From NCBI GenBank assembly GCA_030035585.1, contig CM057464.1, positions 29,467,465-29,531,464 of the forward strand: a stretch of 64,000 nucleotides of DNA, read 5' to 3'. This DNA comes from Dugong dugon. Taxonomy: Eukaryota > Chordata > Mammalia > Sirenia > Dugongidae. Under the pieces are notes generated by a model. It did not search any database, was not told the DNA's origin, and saw only the letters and a list, made by a program, of their open reading frames with translations. Below are positions 44,323 to 53,929 of this stretch, piece by piece. How positions within the stretch are numbered: the first letter of the stretch is position 1; every line of letters starts with the position of its first letter. Position numbers and translations under genes: made by a program.

Positions 44323-44882
44323 TCAGTAGATATTTCTCTCGTTTATTGATTGTAGATTTTTTTTTTTTTCGTTCTTGTGGTACAGCTGGGCAGATCTAGT
44401 TGAGGAGGAGCCACTGGGATGGGTTGCTTGTGGCACTCACCGCAGCCACCAGGACGGTCGGTAGTCAGTGCTGGGCAGGTTCCAATAGGGCGTGCCTGCA
44501 CCGCTTGGTGATGTGATGTCTAGTGCACGGTGCAGGTAGGTAGGGTGCAGCGGGAAGATGGTTATGTGTGAAGCTAAGCGGTCGTTATGTCTCCGACCAG
44601 ATGCTCTGCAAGGCTGCTCTCCCGTCTGCCGGTCTCCGACAGGAATCCAAGATGGTGGATCCGCGCCGCGCCAGCTGGTAAGGAATCTCTGCCTGAGTCT
44701 CTCCTCGCTCTCCGTTCTCTTTTAGTATTCTCACTCCGTTTGGTGTTTGGCTGAGTTCTTTATCTCTTCATTTGGTGTTCTAGGGTTTCAGGATTGTTGA
44801 TTCTCTGTTAGGCTTAGTTTTTCGGATCTTTGCTGTGGAGGGACGGCGTGGTGTTTCTGCCTAGAGCGCCATCTTGCCCCTC
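44323..44882 (-). promoter_or_regulatory. L1 5' UTR / internal promoter, CpG-rich
   Basis: 560 bases upstream of ORF1. The element starts GAGAGGGGCAAGATGGCGC, with a YY1-type site (CAAGATGGC) in the first 20 bases, as in human L1. A second YY1-type site in opposite orientation lies at 44646-44657. CpG and GC are clearly higher (for example 44400-44680) than in the surrounding AT-rich DNA, as expected for an L1 promoter. A T-run at 44356-44368 sits just before ORF1 in antisense. Confidence 0.75.
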
Positions 44883-45065
44883 TCTTCAATCCAATTGTTT
44901 TATTCATCCTAAGATCAAAGTATATATTCTGATAAAGTTTTAGAACTTTTCATAGGTCAGTATTTTCTGGATCTTAAAAATGTCTTCTTTTGCCTTTACA
45001 CATTGTCTGAATATACAGTTCACCAATCTCAATCTTTCCTTTGACAAGTCTATAGAAATTGTTCC

Positions 45066-45235
45066 AGCATCTATAAACCAAACCAAACCCGTTGCCTTCA
45101 AGTCGATTCCGACTCACAGCAACCCTACAGGACAGAATGAAACTGCCCCATAAGGTTTCCAAGGAGTAGATGGGGGATTTGAACTGCCAACCTTTTGCTT
45201 AGCAGTTGAACACTTAACCACTGCACCACCAGGTC
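45066..45235 (-). mobile_element. AfroSINE, short form
   Basis: Antisense copy with a CCAAA-rich tail (45079-45090), the conserved 'caagtcgattccgactcac' region, and a tRNA-like head ending 'ccactgcaccaccagg'. Flanks 'cagcatctata' (45066-45076) and 'caacatttgta' (45240-45250) may be a decayed target duplication. Confidence 0.9.
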
Positions 45236-45435
45236 TTTTCAACATTTGTAGACATTTTATCTAATTTTGCCTGGCTGTTTGTGGTACTTTTTTCTGTATC
45301 CATGTAATTTCAACAGTTTACCTAAGTGGTAGTTGATTATTTGGGGTGAGAATTTTCAGTCTGTGTTTATAGGTCTTTTCTAAGTTCAGGAAGGCTTTCT
45401 GTTTAGAACAATGTACCAAATTCCCCAGTTCTTAG

Positions 45436-46048
45436 TGTGAAGGAGCGTTTGCAGCAGAGCACAGACCAGACACTGTTCTAATGGCATAAACTACAGGCAT
45501 TTATTACTTACAGAATACACAGGACAGTGATGAATAAAACAGCAAACATCATCATCAGCCTAGGTTCCCTGAAGTTAGGCTACTGTCCCAGGGTGGGGAT
45601 GTTGCTGTCACATCCAAGTGTGCCACACTTTACACCGTGGGTGAGTAACCCAAAAGCCCCTGTCTCCCGGGGTTAATATACTAGCAAGCTACAATGATTA
45701 TATGCCAAATAACACATACAGAAAGAGACTAGAGAAAAAGGATAATAAAAGAAGGGTAACAAAAGGGGAAGGCCCCCTGTCAGCAATGGATATTACTCAT
45801 TGTCCACCGTTCAGGATGGGTGACCATCTCTTGATTGGCTATTCTGGTCTTACCGGCATCGGTGAACAGTCCTTCCTCCTTTACCCCACTAGAATAGTTT
45901 CCGGTCTCTCAGAGGGCAACCATCTCCCCCTAAGACACATACTTTGCATCTGTTAGTAGCTATTGTGTCCATTAGTAGCTATTGTGTCCATAAGTAGCTA
46001 TGGAGAGGGTGAGAGAGATTATAATACAGCACACCTGTGCACCCAACA
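45436..46048 (-). mobile_element. Solo LTR of unknown ERV family
   Basis: A 613-bp segment with TG...CA ends and near-identical 5-bp flanks (CTTAG at 45431-45435, CTTCG at 46049-46053). On the minus strand an AATAAA signal (complement at 45500-45505) lies about 65 bases from the 3' end, which fits an LTR. A 19-bp unit (TTAGTAGCTATTGTGTCCA) is repeated 2.6 times at 45953-46001, near the 5' (U3) end, where enhancer repeats often lie. No internal viral sequence adjoins. I do not recognise the family. Confidence 0.6.
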
Positions 46049-46053
46049 CTTCG

Positions 46054-46320
46054 TATAGACTACAGTTGCTAAGGCAGAATAGAGATATGAAGAGTCTTCT
46101 TCCTCTTTACTGAGACTTTCTTTCATGAAGCAATACGTGCCAAGGTCTTTTGATCTATTTTGGGTGGCTTTCTTCATGTCCAGTTTTGTTTCTGGAATTA
46201 GATTATATATGAATCTTGATTGTCAGTGATGTTATAAATTTGCTTCTTTTTAATGTGTTTTTGTAGGCATTTCAGTGGGATATTGGGAGAGGGTCTTTTA
46301 GGGACTGGTAGGAGGAAGTG

Positions 46321-46353
<33 letters not shown>

Positions 46354-47641
46354 CAGAGCCTGAAAATGATGTGGGTGACCTGTAAAGAAAAGGGCAGTCA
46401 ACATTATACAAATAAAAATTGCTGCATTTTCTTATCTCAGTATGTTACCTTTTTAAATCAAATATCCAATATTCATCAGAGTTTGGAATAAGTTTAGCTG
46501 ATGTGACTTACTGAGCCAGATGAATGTCAGAAGAATTCGTTTGTAATATTGGTTCATCTATATCCTCTGCGTATCCTGAATATAAACACATGGAGACCCT
46601 CACTCTACCCACCAATCTCTGAGTCAATGTGGATATTCTCATCGCATTCAATTCCTGTTACTTCTTAAAGGTGGGCTATTTCTACAAGGGGTTGATACGC
46701 TTTTCAGAACTATAAAAACTTAAAATAATTGTATTTCCTATCAATCAAGAAATATACAATACTATTTTATTTTTGTCATTATAAACATTTTTTAAAGATC
46801 AAAAACTTACAAGGCAAAAAGCAAAAGTCATTTTTTTTTCATTTGGAAATAAATAGGTTAATATTCATAATAATCAGGGATTGACATTTTTTGAATTCTA
46901 CTAATGACATAAATAATAAAGGAAACTGGTAAAACAATTAATCTCACATAAAATCTGTGCCCTACTTCTAGGGTAAGCCCTGATTCTTGGGATATGGCCC
47001 TTCTGGATTCTCAGTCCAAAGCCCAGGTGTTTGTAAACATCTCTCCCTGCTAGCTGAGTCTGAACTCCAACTTTCCTCCAGCACTATGTGGCCTCTGGAA
47101 TCTACTCTCTCTCCAAGCTTCCAGTGGTTCTTCTCTGCTAGGGTTTTTTTTCAGGCCACTTCTAAATCTGTTAACATGGCTTTCTATTGTTCTGTGTTTG
47201 TTGTACCTCTGCACATGTGGAACATGTTCTAGATGAAACACTGTATAGGTAGTTTGACTGGAAATGTAAACCTCACTGGCAGGCCAAGGGAAAAATAAAT
47301 CAATGATATTGAAGCCTTCTTATAATGTTTTTGTTAAGTCAGAAAGATAAGAGGCAGAAGAAAGACCCTTTCCACTGAGAGGACGTGCATACATCTGTAT
47401 TCAGCTAGAAATTTTAACAGGTAACATGAATCTTTTCAAAATGGCAGTTGTTAATAAAGAAGAGGATAGTACAGATGGGTTTGTTCTGTTCTTTTTCTGA
47501 ACAAAGAGTTCCTGGAACAAAGAAGGTTCTCCACAGGTTATGTGGAATCCTTGACAAAGGCTGGAGCCAATGAACACAATCCTCACTTTTAGAGAAAGAA
47601 CTCATCAAGCTGAGGGGGACCATGGATACTGAAAAGAATAC
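46054..47641. other. Anonymous stretch with 29-base T-run
   Basis: No gene or nameable element seen. A pure T-run at 46321-46349 could be the antisense tail of an unrecognised retrocopy, but no matching body or target duplication is apparent. Confidence 0.4.
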
Positions 47642-48100
47642 AAGGCATTAACCACCACTTGCCTCCCAGTTTGTCATACTGTAGTGGCTTGCAAGTTGCT
47701 GTGAATGCTGGAAGCTATACCACTGGTTTTCAAATACCAGCAGGATCACTCATGGTGGACAGGTTTCAGCAGGGCTTCAAGACTAAGAAAGACTAGGAAT
47801 CTAGTCTGGCAATCTGCTTCTGAAAATTAGCCAATGAAAACTTTATGGATCACAACAGAACATTGTTCTGACTAGCTTTTTTTGGACATATCATCAGGAG
47901 GGATCAGTTGATGGGGGGAACATCATGTTTGGTGAAGTAGAGGACCAGTGAGAGTGAGGGAGACCCTCAGTGAGATGGATTGGCACAATAGCTGCAATGA
48001 TGGATGAACATGCTGGTGATAGTGAGAATGATGCAAGACTGGGCAACGTTTCATTCTGTTGTACATAAGGTTGCCATGAGTCAGAGTTAATGGCTAATAT
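47642..48100 (+). mobile_element. Non-autonomous RTE derivative (5' and 3' ends only)
   Basis: The first 200 bases match the 5' end of the RTE at 31788 onward ('tttgtcatactg', 'gtggcttgcaagttgctgtg', 'ttcaaataccagcaggatc'). From about 47880 the sequence matches the RTE 3' end ('catatcatcaggaggga', 'gaccctcagtgagatggatt', 'gcaagactgggcaacg'), ending near 48095. No endonuclease or RT coding region lies between. It therefore resembles a SINE-like internal-deletion derivative that would depend on RTE enzymes. A short CT-rich run follows at 48098-48115. Confidence 0.8.
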
Positions 48101-48115
48101 CTCTCTCTCTCTGTA

Positions 48116-50179
48116 TCTATCTGCAAGGCATTGGGAAATCATTAGGTAATTACAGTAATTATGATATAGAATGGCTAATTTTGAAGGCATTAGAGAACAT
48201 GAAGAGGATGGGGAGGGGATGGCTTCAAGTCTTGAACTTCCAACTCAAGGTAAAGGTGGAGAATTGAAAAAAAATCCTATGGACACAAAGAGAAAACACG
48301 ACTGAGGATCAGGCCAAGGCCTGATTTTTTTTTTTTTTCTATATGCTAAGCTAGGGCATTTGTTGGGAAGAATGGAACCCTGAAACATATTATGGGGATA
48401 TATGGGAATACACATGTAAGTTTGAGAATTGGAACCCCCAAATCTATCTGAAACATATTTACTAGTAGAAGCAGTACTTCCTACCCCTGCTTGGAACAAG
48501 CTTTTCTTTGCAAAAAAAATTGAGGAGTTTTCCTGCAAGGTGATGCCTGTTCTCCTAAAGACCCACAATGCTATTTCCCTTAAATGTTTAAGTAACCCTT
48601 GAGAATAGTATTAAGGGCCAAAATATTGAGCATAAAAGAATTCATATAATAGTCACTTTTATGCAGTTCACAACAAGCCAAAAATACAAACATGAAGACA
48701 GCAATCATTGTGATTATTAGAATGTGAGATTTTCTTTCTCTCAAAAAATTTTTTGGAATTTGTGGAAAATTTGAAGTTTTTTTTCAAAAAGAAAACGATG
48801 TCATAAAATGGGATTATTGCCATAATCTTAACTTTGACCCCAGCAAGATAGCCCGTGTTCTTTTGAATTCAATGCATTAATTTTAATGTTGGTTTCAATT
48901 TCATCTGAATGGCTGTGAATAACCTAATCTAAGGCAAATTTCCAGAGCAGGAACGGGACAGCAGCAACTTGCTTCTCCTTCAAATATTGTCTAATGATCT
49001 GAGATTTGGGGATTCCTTTGGTTTATTTTGTGGACTATATCAGTTGCACTTTGGGTATACTAAATGGAATTTCCATATGAAATACTTGCTAGGTGTCTTT
49101 GCATAATGTAAATAAATAAGTGAAAGAGACTAAATTCATGAGATAATAAATTCTAGTAGATATCTTTGTGCAAGAAACTTTCCTGTTGATCAAATTATTT
49201 TTTGAAATGCCTAGGTGGAATGTCAGCTCTTAGCTTATATTTTTCCACTGATGTGTACAAGAAATAGAATTTTGTAATCCAAATGTAAGCAAGCAAGCAA
49301 GAATATATAGTTAATTATATATAATTATATAGAGTTAATAAATATGCTATGCCTTGAGCTCTTTTGCAAAGCCTTTGTAAAGCTGATGAAGTATCTCTTT
49401 ACTCATATTTCTTTTCATTTAACCAGACATTTATTGATCCCTCTCTATATGTTTTGGGGATATTTAGAAATGAATAAAGCATAAGCTCAACCCTTAAGGG
49501 CTTTCAGGCTAGTAAGGAAGACGCTGTGTGCAGGTAAGTATAAAACAGGTAACATGTGATAGGTACCATGAAAGAGGCATAAAAAAACACTTATTTTTCT
49601 AAACTGGTATAACCTCTATTGTTGAAGGACTCAGGCTAGTGCTCCCTGAATGAGAAGAAAGTGAATTTCAAGAGGAAAGCAGTAGACTTTCAACTACTTT
49701 AAAAAAAAAAAAAACCTCTTATAAATCAAAGAACAACAACAAAAGACAGTGAGTAATAAACCAGGAAACTATTTGCAATGAACCCTAATATAAAAGGGTT
49801 TATAGCAATAACATATGAAGATATTATCCAATTGCTAAGCTAACACTAGAGTCATTACTAAGAGTTGAACAAAAGATGTAAACAAAAAATCAATGATAAA
49901 CTTCAGTATATAAAATTAAACTTATTAATATAACAATGGAATACAACTCTTTGCTTATGAAATCTATATAGATTATTGTTTGATGAAAGATAATGCTCAG
50001 TGGCAAGGATGGAGTGAGATATGTACTTCTAAGGGAGTGTGAATTCCTTTAACATTTAAGGAACTATTTTTAAATATTAAAACTAAATTTTTCATATCCA
50101 CTAATTATGATTTTTTTTGCATGTACCATAAGGAATTAATTATAAAGTTGAACAGATTTTTACACAAACATTTTTAATG
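48116..50179. other. Anonymous AT-rich stretch
   Basis: About 2 kb without a gene or mobile element that I can name. One 107-codon minus-strand open frame (48245-48568) has no recognisable domain. Confidence 0.45.
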
Positions 50180-50190
50180 CAGAAGCATGT

Positions 50191-50356
50191 ATCAAAACCA
50201 AAAACCAAACCATTGCCATTGAGTTGATTCCAACTCAGCGACCCTGTAGGACAGAGTATAACTGTCCCATAGGGATTCCAAGGAGTAGCTGGTCGATTCA
50301 GACTGCTGATCTTTTGGTTTGCACCATAGCTCTTAACCACTGCACCACCAGCACTC
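50191..50356 (-). mobile_element. AfroSINE, short form, with 11-bp target duplication
   Basis: Antisense copy with A-rich tail, 'gagttgattccaactcagc' region and tRNA-like head ending 'ccactgcaccaccagcac'. Perfect flanking repeats CAGAAGCATGT at 50180-50190 and 50357-50367. Confidence 0.93.
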
Positions 50357-50489
50357 CAGAAGCATGTGTAGTAAGGAAAAATCAGAGGAAACCTATACAT
50401 TCAACAATAGGAGACGTGTACATCAATTCCTTGGAATGTCAGAAAGTCATCAATAATGTGTATGTGTGCACTTTTGTGTGCAAGAAATA

Positions 50490-51640
50490 AACTCTGCATA
50501 GCTACTGCAGCCTATTTCTGGGTCTAATCCAAGGCCCTGGTTAATGCTTATAACTTCCTTCTTCCATTGCCCATTTTATATTTCCTTTGTCCTCAGCCAG
50601 GAACCTCAATTAATTGGGATTCTTTACCTGGTTGGGTTACACAGACTTCATTTCTGAAGGGTCTGGAATTCAGGGGGCACACCTTTTTTGGCATGTGTGT
50701 TGAGGGGGGGATTGTAGTTTTCCATCAGCTTTTACTCTTCTACATGGAAGTACCCTAGAGAAAACCTCTCATACATGGTCCTTTTGCTTCCACAGAATAG
50801 CAGCGACCCAGTTTCCCTGGTAAAGGATCAATCACCCTAGATAGTAAAGTAACTCCTTCTTTGTCTGTGGGTTCAGTTGCATGTGGAAGCTAAATGACCT
50901 GCTGGTACTTGAAACTTCTAATTTGATGGGTACCTTCTTGTGTCCCCTCAAACGAGCATTTCCCTGTTGGGAGCATAGACCTCCAAATCAGAAGAGTTTA
51001 AAGTTCCAGGGAGAAGAAACAAAAGCACCATCAGTGGGTTTTTAGGTGTAATGGTGAAATGAACCATTCCTGCTCCCACTCCTTGACTCCTGGACCTATT
51101 AATTTCAACAATGGGAGAGAGAGCACTATTCATTAATGGCAGTGTTTGAAGAAGAAATCAGTCTAATTGGAGTGTATGGGTGCCATCATGCTCAGTAACA
51201 CATGTGCAACTTGGAGATTCTACCTATGTAGAGGTGACCATCAAGGTTTAGAATAATTGGAAAGGTTTTGGTGGGAAAATTTTTGAATACGTAATAGATG
51301 GGTTTACCTATCCCATTCTCAATACACAGAGTTCTATGTTTACCTCTATCTAAGTTAAACACATGTTGGAGCATGGAAAGACCCAGTAGGTATTGTATCA
51401 CTAATGTTTTTAACAGAAGAAAATAATGAAGTAAGGTAATAGTAATTTTCTGTCTACTTCCTTCCTTTTATCTCTCAAGTAGTAATTGCTTATATGTTTT
51501 CTCCCTCCTCTCTTCCAAATATCCAATACTCTCTGTTTGTAATGTGAACTACCATTCAGAAGGCCTGGAATTGGGTCTAATGCCAAAAGATCAGATAATT
51601 TTTGTGTCATAGATAAGCCCTAGGAGTAAATATCACCTCT
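50490..51640 (-). pseudogene. ERVL-like pol remnant (dUTPase and C-terminal part)
   Basis: On the minus strand, a short Glu-Val-Tyr-Ala-Pro segment near 50960-51000, the following region (50860-50940) and a later region (50540-50620) resemble in order the dUTPase domain and C-terminal tail at the end of ERV-L pol genes. dUTPase at this position is characteristic of the ERVL class. Stops and frameshifts are frequent; the longest open pieces are 61-69 codons. Upstream parts (51190-51640) have two short open pieces that I cannot place with certainty and which may be the region between integrase and dUTPase. No LTR was identified next to it. The assignment rests on motif resemblance only, and the fragment is clearly non-functional. 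Confidence 0.5.
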
Positions 51641-52035
51641 GGGATAAAGTACTACCACCTCCTCTCAACAACTTCTCCCTGCTTGTGTAATGACATGTCT
51701 GTATGACAAAAATTCTGCCTCTGTTTCCACTAGGCAGTATAATTTACCTGATTTGGTGCCTTAATTTTTCCTCTTTTGGTTGAACTCAGCTCTAAACCTA
51801 ATTCTGACATAGCCTAGCTAATGCCAGCCCTTCATTCAAATTATGGGACCCAATGCTCCATTTCCCTCCAGATGGAGTACTCTCATAAATAAACAGGTCT
51901 CCCACAACCTGTTCATAACCTCGACTTCCAGCATTGCCTATAGACTAGAGTTTCCCAATCCTGTCTGCAGTGGTTGGAACTGCTTCGCTGGGATCAGTGT
52001 TTGCCTCAACTATGCTTGATATCAGCTCATCAGGT
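51641..52035. other. Unassigned stretch, possibly more ERVL remnant
   Basis: No clear reading frame. It could be the continuation of the ERVL pol remnant, but I see no motif that proves it. Confidence 0.3.
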
Positions 52036-52425
52036 CTTCCTTTGATATTGTCCAGGTTTTAAATGCATATGAGGTGATTGAAAATACCATGGCTTGGATC
52101 AGGTGCACCTTAGTCCTCAAAGTGACATCTTTTTAAGATTTTAAAGCGGCCTTTTGTAGCAGATTTGCCCAATGCAAATATGTCGTTTGATTTCTTGACT
52201 GCTACTTCCGTGGATATGGACTGTAGTTCTACGTAAAATGAAATCCTTGACAACTTCAATATTTTCTCTGTTTATCACGATGTTGCTTATTGATCCAGTT
52301 GTGAGGATTTCTGTTTTCTTTATGTTGAGGTGTAATCCATACTGAAGGCTGTAGTCTTTAATCTTCATCAGTAAAGATGGATTTTCTTCACTTAGCCTTG
52401 CTTTTAAGTAGTCCATGTTGTCTCA
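52036..52425 (-). mobile_element. RTE LINE fragment (end of RT domain)
   Basis: The minus strand at 52141-52416 reads 'MKIKDYSLQYGLHLNIKKTE' and on to 'EIKRHICIG', which matches the RTE segment just downstream of the YADD box at 34270-34470 ('KIKDYSLHYGFHLNIKKTKI'). Both ends are truncated; the catalytic box and the 3' tail are missing. Confidence 0.85.
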
Positions 52426-53480
52426 AAATTAAATAATCCTAGTTTCCAAGTCCTTAGTTATAGCTCTTAAATTTGCTCAACCATTTTAAGTTCTCCATTA
52501 CCTAAGTATAGTTATGTTATTTCACTGCACACAATGCCCTTTGCAATGCAACCTATAAATTATCTTTTCTGGCTGATACATAAACCAATGCTTTTCCATT
52601 ATTTTTGAGATATAATGTGGAGCTGTTGAAACTAATTTTCTGCTAGGAGATGTCTCACTTCCTACTTGAAAAGTGAAAAAGAATTAACATGTTTAAATGA
52701 AAACAGATCTACTCATGGAGGATTAATTATTTGGCTTGCCTACAAGAAGTTAGCATTATATTAATGTGACAAATAAAGAAGAGTGCTTCTAGATGAAAAA
52801 AATCTTGCCAAAATACCACAATATAGTAAAAATGATAGCAGTATTCATAGATATTAGCTAGATATAAAATTTTAAAAAGAGTTGACATCAGTTATTATTC
52901 CCTTATCTATTCCTTTTAATAGTTATGAAAAAAGTGCATATTCAGAAATCATTAATAGTTGTAAATGATACCAGAAGACTAAGTCTTACATTGAGAGTAC
53001 TCCAGACATTTGTCAACACCTTCGTTAGAATACTGTACCAGACAGTCAGTTGTCATGAACTAGAAGGTGAAGTGCCTGTAGCCTTTCCAAGAGCTTAAGT
53101 ATTCATCATGGATTTATCCCTGTGGTATTGCTCAGAGATATGAAAAGCTGCAAGATACACCAGAATCCACCTCTCCAAGTAAAACACTGTGACAATGAGA
53201 CAGCCAGGAAAACAAATATGTTGATAGCATAGGTTAGAGTAAAGGAAAAAAATAGAGCATCCTGCCTCTGTTTGTGAAAAGGATAGTGGGACTAATTGCT
53301 TTCCCCCCAAAACACACGCACACAGAGGGAAAACCGCTGTCTCCTTTTAGTTCAAATTTAATTTTTATTTAAAACTAGAATTTTTTTATTATTAAAATTT
53401 TAGTGCAGACATTTTATATAAGTATAAAGAAGAAATGAAAATCACCACTATTCTTACATATTTGAGGACATTTTATTTCT
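52426..53480. other. Anonymous AT-rich stretch
   Basis: No gene or mobile element seen. Confidence 0.4.
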
Positions 53481-53810
53481 TCTGTTTCAAAATGTGTTAT
53501 GAATAAATAATTTTATTTTAGGAGGCAATATACATAAACCATATTTATCTTGTAAGTTCATTTAATATTGAATTTTGAATATTTTCTTGTTACAAAAATT
53601 ATTTGAAAATATGATTAATAACAGCAATATGACATTCTAATAAACTGATACACACTTCCCTTATTGTTGAATACTTAGATTTTCTTCAAACATTTTCTAT
53701 TACAAATTCCCCTGTTTTGAACAGTTTTATGTATAAACCTGTCCATATGCAGGTTATTTCCTTAGGATAGATGCCCAAAAGTGTAATTATTGGATATTAT
53801 AAATTTATAG
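53481..53810 (-). mobile_element. Ancient L1 fragment (3' part)
   Basis: Antisense blocks 'taaacctgtccatatgcag', 'ttatttccttaggataga' and 'caaaagtgtaattattgg' resemble the 3' region of ancient L1s and match the style of the fragment at 31030-31440. Very decayed. Confidence 0.5.
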
Positions 53811-53929
53811 TTCTTGATAAATATGAGCACCAAGCCAAAATCCAGAAAAGAAAGAAATCCACAAATTTGAGTGCTGTACTTTGCACTGCATTTTACCTAG
53901 GATACTTGCTAATTATAGGAGAGGTAATT

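Larger units (their letters stand above)
37526..44882 (-). mobile_element. Full-length young L1, nearly intact
   Basis: Complete L1 of 7.36 kb in antisense. It is bounded by perfect 15-bp repeats TCTTCAATCCAATTG (37511-37525 and 44883-44897), and a 24-base T-run (37526-37549) is the antisense poly(A) tail. The order in the element is: 5' UTR 44882-44323, ORF1 44322-43273, a 431-bp spacer, ORF2 42841-39048, and 3' UTR 39047-37550 enlarged by an internal duplication. ORF1 is open and ORF2 has one visible lesion, so this is the youngest or best preserved copy in the window. Confidence 0.95.

Noticed and set aside
45953-46001. Short regularly repeated units, considered as a CRISPR-like array
   Set aside because: They are 19-bp direct tandem units without spacers inside an LTR-like element of a mammalian genome.
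46321-46349. A 29-base T-run as the tail of a processed pseudogene
   Set aside because: No coding body follows on the expected side and no target duplication could be found.
51192-51610. Two adjacent minus-strand frames of 66-69 codons as a possible small gene
   Set aside because: They lie directly upstream, in the same orientation, of the ERVL-like dUTPase remnant and are more simply read as part of it.
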